A stretch of 45,936 nt of DNA from Puniceicoccaceae bacterium (lineage in GTDB: Bacteria > Verrucomicrobiota > Verrucomicrobiia > Opitutales > Coraliomargaritaceae), in assembly GCA_017857255.1 (NCBI GenBank), contig JAFMDL010000013.1:1-45936 (forward strand), read 5' to 3'. How positions within the stretch are numbered: position 1 is the stretch's first letter; every line of letters begins with the position of its first letter. The notes under the pieces were generated by a model. That model was not told the DNA's origin and ran no database searches. It worked only from the letters and a program-made list of their open reading frames with translations. The translations under genes were made by a program, and so were the position numbers. Positions 44,032 to 45,936 of this stretch are shown one piece after another.

Positions 44032-45936
44032 TTAGTCTTTAGAGTTTTCGCGCTTGAGGCTATCCATGCCAGGTTTTTCGAGATTGATATCACCTTCGAA
44101 GAAACCATGCAGCTGGCGGATACGAGTCGGGTGGCGCATCTTACGTAGTGCTTTGGCCTCGATTTGTCGAATACGCTCACGAGTGACCTTAAACTGGCGC
44201 CCAACTTCCTCGAGCGTGCGGGAATAGCCATCGGCTAGGCCAAAGCGTAGTGAGAGCACCTTACGCTCACGCTCAGTCAACGAGTCGAGGACATCGGTGA
44301 TTTTTTCGCGTAAGAGGCTGTAGGCAGTCATGTCATACGGATTCTCAGCACCTTTATCTTCAATGAAGTCGCCGAAATTGGTATCGTCTGAGTCGCCGAC
44401 TGGGCTTTGTAAAGAAATCGGTTGTTGTGCCATCTTCATGATAGACTGCACACGCTCAATCGGAAGGTTCATCTCGTCGGCGACCTCCTCTGCAGTGGGC
44501 TCGTGGCCCAGTTCCTGAAGGAGTTGCTTCTGAACTTGCATGACCTTGTTAAGGGTCTCGATCATGTGTACTGGAATACGAATCGTACGAGCCTGATCAG
44601 CGATAGAGCGGGTGATTGCTTGGCGAATCCACCATGTCGCGTAGGTCGAGAATTTGTAGCCGCGGCGGTATTCGAATTTTTCAACCGCTTTCATGAGGCC
44701 CATGTTACCTTCCTGAATTAAGTCGAGAAAGGAGAGGCCGCGGTTGGTATATTTCTTGGCGATTGAGATCACTAGGCGCAGATTAGCTTCCACCATTTCT
44801 GTCTTTGCTTTGTGAGCCTGGCGCGTACCAGTGCGCACTTCGCGGATAATTTCCATGAACGCGCGGGCGTCCATTTTGAACTCGAGGGTGAGCTCTCCCA
44901 GGCGCTTCTCAATCGCTGCCACATCGACTTTTTTCTTACGGCGGGTCGATACTTTATCGGCCGATTCGAGATCGTCGCAGTGGTCGGATATTTCGCGGTA
45001 GACGGGAGTGAGATTACTGAGGAAATCTTCAAATACTTTGAGCTTGAGGCAGTATTTACGCAGGACAAGGCGTAACTCCGTCTCGTATTTTTTCATGCGA
45101 GTGCGAGAGCGCTTTTCGTTGGGGCCATTGCCTGCTTCGGCTGCTTCAAGCTGGCTATCCCACGCGGCGTAGATGCGCTCGCCCAGTTTGTGGGCTTGCT
45201 CGAGTAGCACTGGAAGGCTGTTGAAATAGGCTTCGCGGCTTTCGATCTTTTTGTCGAGCACGACGCGGTCAAAGCGCTCCTCACGGTTGAGAAGTTTTTG
45301 AACGATGTTATTTTGAAACTCGAGCGTGAGTGCGGTTGAGAACAGTGCATCCTGTGCGCGCAACTCGGCTTTCTCAATACGTTTAGAGATGGCGACTTCT
45401 TCTTCGCGAGTCAAAAGAGGTACTTGCCCCATTTGCTTGAGGTACATCCGGACTGGGTCGTCAAGGATGTCATTTTGCGATGTGCGAACTTCTTTCTCCT
45501 CGGTTTCTTCCTGCCGCGCTTTGTAGGCTTCAACTTCACTGTCGTCGAGAATCTCGACTTCGAGGTTTTGTAGGATAGAGATGATATTTTCGATCTCGTC
45601 AGGATTATTGACGCTATCAGGCAGAGCCTTGTTGATATCTTTGTAAGTGAGGAAGCTCTGCTCTTTGGAAAGTCGAATGAGCGTGCGGATGCGCTCATTG
45701 AGCTTTTCTTGTGCCTTGACGGAGAGTTTACGTTTCTTAGGCGCAGCTCTTTCAATCTCTTTATTGATCTCTTCAGCGCTAACAGTCTTCTTCTTTGCGA
45801 CTTTTTTCTTGGCTACAACTTTTTTAGCGGGTGCTTTCTTCGCCGGCGCCGTCTTCTTGGCTACAACTTTTTTAGCGGGTGCTTTCTTAGCAGGCGCTTT
45901 TTTCTTGGCTACAACTTTTTTAGCGGGCGCTTTCTT
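44032..45936 (-). CDS. rpoD: RNA polymerase primary sigma factor RpoD (5' end beyond window)
   Basis: Housekeeping sigma-70 factor; 634 residues are visible and the start lies beyond the right edge. The frame is open to the edge. From the N-terminus: Lys/Ala/Pro-rich repeats ([12 protein letters not shown]), region 1.1-like segment, region 1.2 ([22 protein letters not shown]), a long non-conserved region, region 2 ([20 protein letters not shown] and [10 protein letters not shown]), region 3, and region 4 ([34 protein letters not shown]). A short C-terminal extension ([18 protein letters not shown]) follows region 4. All core regions are intact, so this is the primary sigma. It lies upstream of the small lipoprotein and tatA on the same strand. 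Confidence 0.96.
   Translation of the reverse strand, partial: KKAPAKKVVAKKKAPAKKAPAKKVVAKKTAPAKKAPAKKVVAKKKVAKKKTVSAEEINKEIERAAPKKRKLSVKAQEKLNERIRTLIRLSKEQSFLTYKDINKALPDSVNNPDEIENIISILQNLEVEILDDSEVEAYKARQEETEEKEVRTSQNDILDDPVRMYLKQMGQVPLLTREEEVAISKRIEKAELRAQDALFSTALTLEFQNNIVQKLLNREERFDRVVLDKKIESREAYFNSLPVLLEQAHKLGERIYAAWDSQLEAAEAGNGPNEKRSRTRMKKYETELRLVLRKYCLKLKVFEDFLSNLTPVYREISDHCDDLESADKVSTRRKKKVDVAAIEKRLGELTLEFKMDARAFMEIIREVRTGTRQAHKAKTEMVEANLRLVISIAKKYTNRGLSFLDLIQEGNMGLMKAVEKFEYRRGYKFSTYATWWIRQAITRSIADQARTIRIPVHMIETLNKVMQVQKQLLQELGHEPTAEEVADEMNLPIERVQSIMKMAQQPISLQSPVGDSDDTNFGDFIEDKGAENPYDMTAYSLLREKITDVLDSLTERERKVLSLRFGLADGYSRTLEEVGRQFKVTRERIRQIEAKALRKMRHPTRIRQLHGFFEGDINLEKPGMDSLKRENSKD
45808..45936 (-). 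repeat. 48-bp in-frame tandem repeats in the rpoD N-terminal coding region
   Basis: Three copies of a near-identical 33-bp unit start at 45808, 45856 and 45904, spaced exactly 48 bp (16 codons). Each encodes [12 protein letters not shown], with the linker between them varying (KAPA or TAPA). The array is cut by the window edge, so the copy number is unknown. Confidence 0.9.

Overview
The window reads as a stretch of a Gram-negative chromosome, most likely from a marine Verrucomicrobiota bacterium of the Opitutae type (Coraliomargarita/Puniceicoccus relatives). This is an inference from gene content and protein style: outer-membrane genes (LptF/G family, lipoproteins), oleC-oleD, a PEGA/FGE-type surface protein, ResB/CcsA cytochrome c maturation, and an RpoD with a Lys/Ala/Pro-rich tandem-repeat N-terminus. 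No 16S rRNA gene is present to settle it. There is no sign of prophage, transposase, CRISPR or plasmid genes. The region is dense core chromosome with a few unusual lineage-specific genes.

Layout. 1-5.2 kb: a Nudix hydrolase (-), a small unknown gene plus mgtE (+), then a DapF-family epimerase whose two catalytic cysteines are both serine, and long-form leuA (both -). 5.5-9.9 kb: stand-alone coaC, a ~1000-residue pseudokinase/PEGA/FGE membrane protein and an exported LolA-like protein (all +). 10-13.4 kb: a UbiA-like membrane protein (-), tRNA-Ala(GGC) (+), two tandem paralogous small two-helix membrane proteins (-), and a lone GspF/PilC-type platform protein (-). 13.6-17.6 kb: the classic rpmH-rnpA-yidD-yidC cluster, then yebC and a small lipoprotein (+). 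17.6-21.7 kb: oleC-oleD (beta-lactone/long-chain olefin pathway) and a hybrid histidine kinase with a degenerate ATPase domain (+).

21.7-27 kb: two RNA methyltransferases (divergent), rpsU, a TIM-barrel sugar isomerase-like protein, and rpsB-tsf with a strong terminator. 27.2-32.1 kb: a minus-strand cytochrome c maturation operon (lipoprotein, resB, ccsA), and ychF. 32.5-37 kb: GlcD-type FAD oxidase, M20 dipeptidase, threonine synthase (+). 37.4-41.6 kb: GT4 glycosyltransferase overlapping an HPt-domain gene, an LptF/G family permease and an RlmI-like methyltransferase (+). 41.6-45.9 kb: Na+/alanine symporter, TatA, a small lipoprotein and rpoD (-), which runs off the right edge.

How the genes fit together. 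Several groups are functional units: RNase P protein/YidC/YidD/L34; S2/EF-Ts; ResB/CcsA; OleC/OleD. The hybrid kinase and the distant HPt protein could share a phosphorelay, but that is speculative. The best candidates for something undescribed are the tandem small membrane proteins with a perfect 9-bp inverted repeat upstream (11.2-11.8 kb), the pseudokinase-PEGA-FGE protein, and the cysteine-less DapF homologue. Many genes lack a Shine-Dalgarno sequence, so several starts rest on homology alone.
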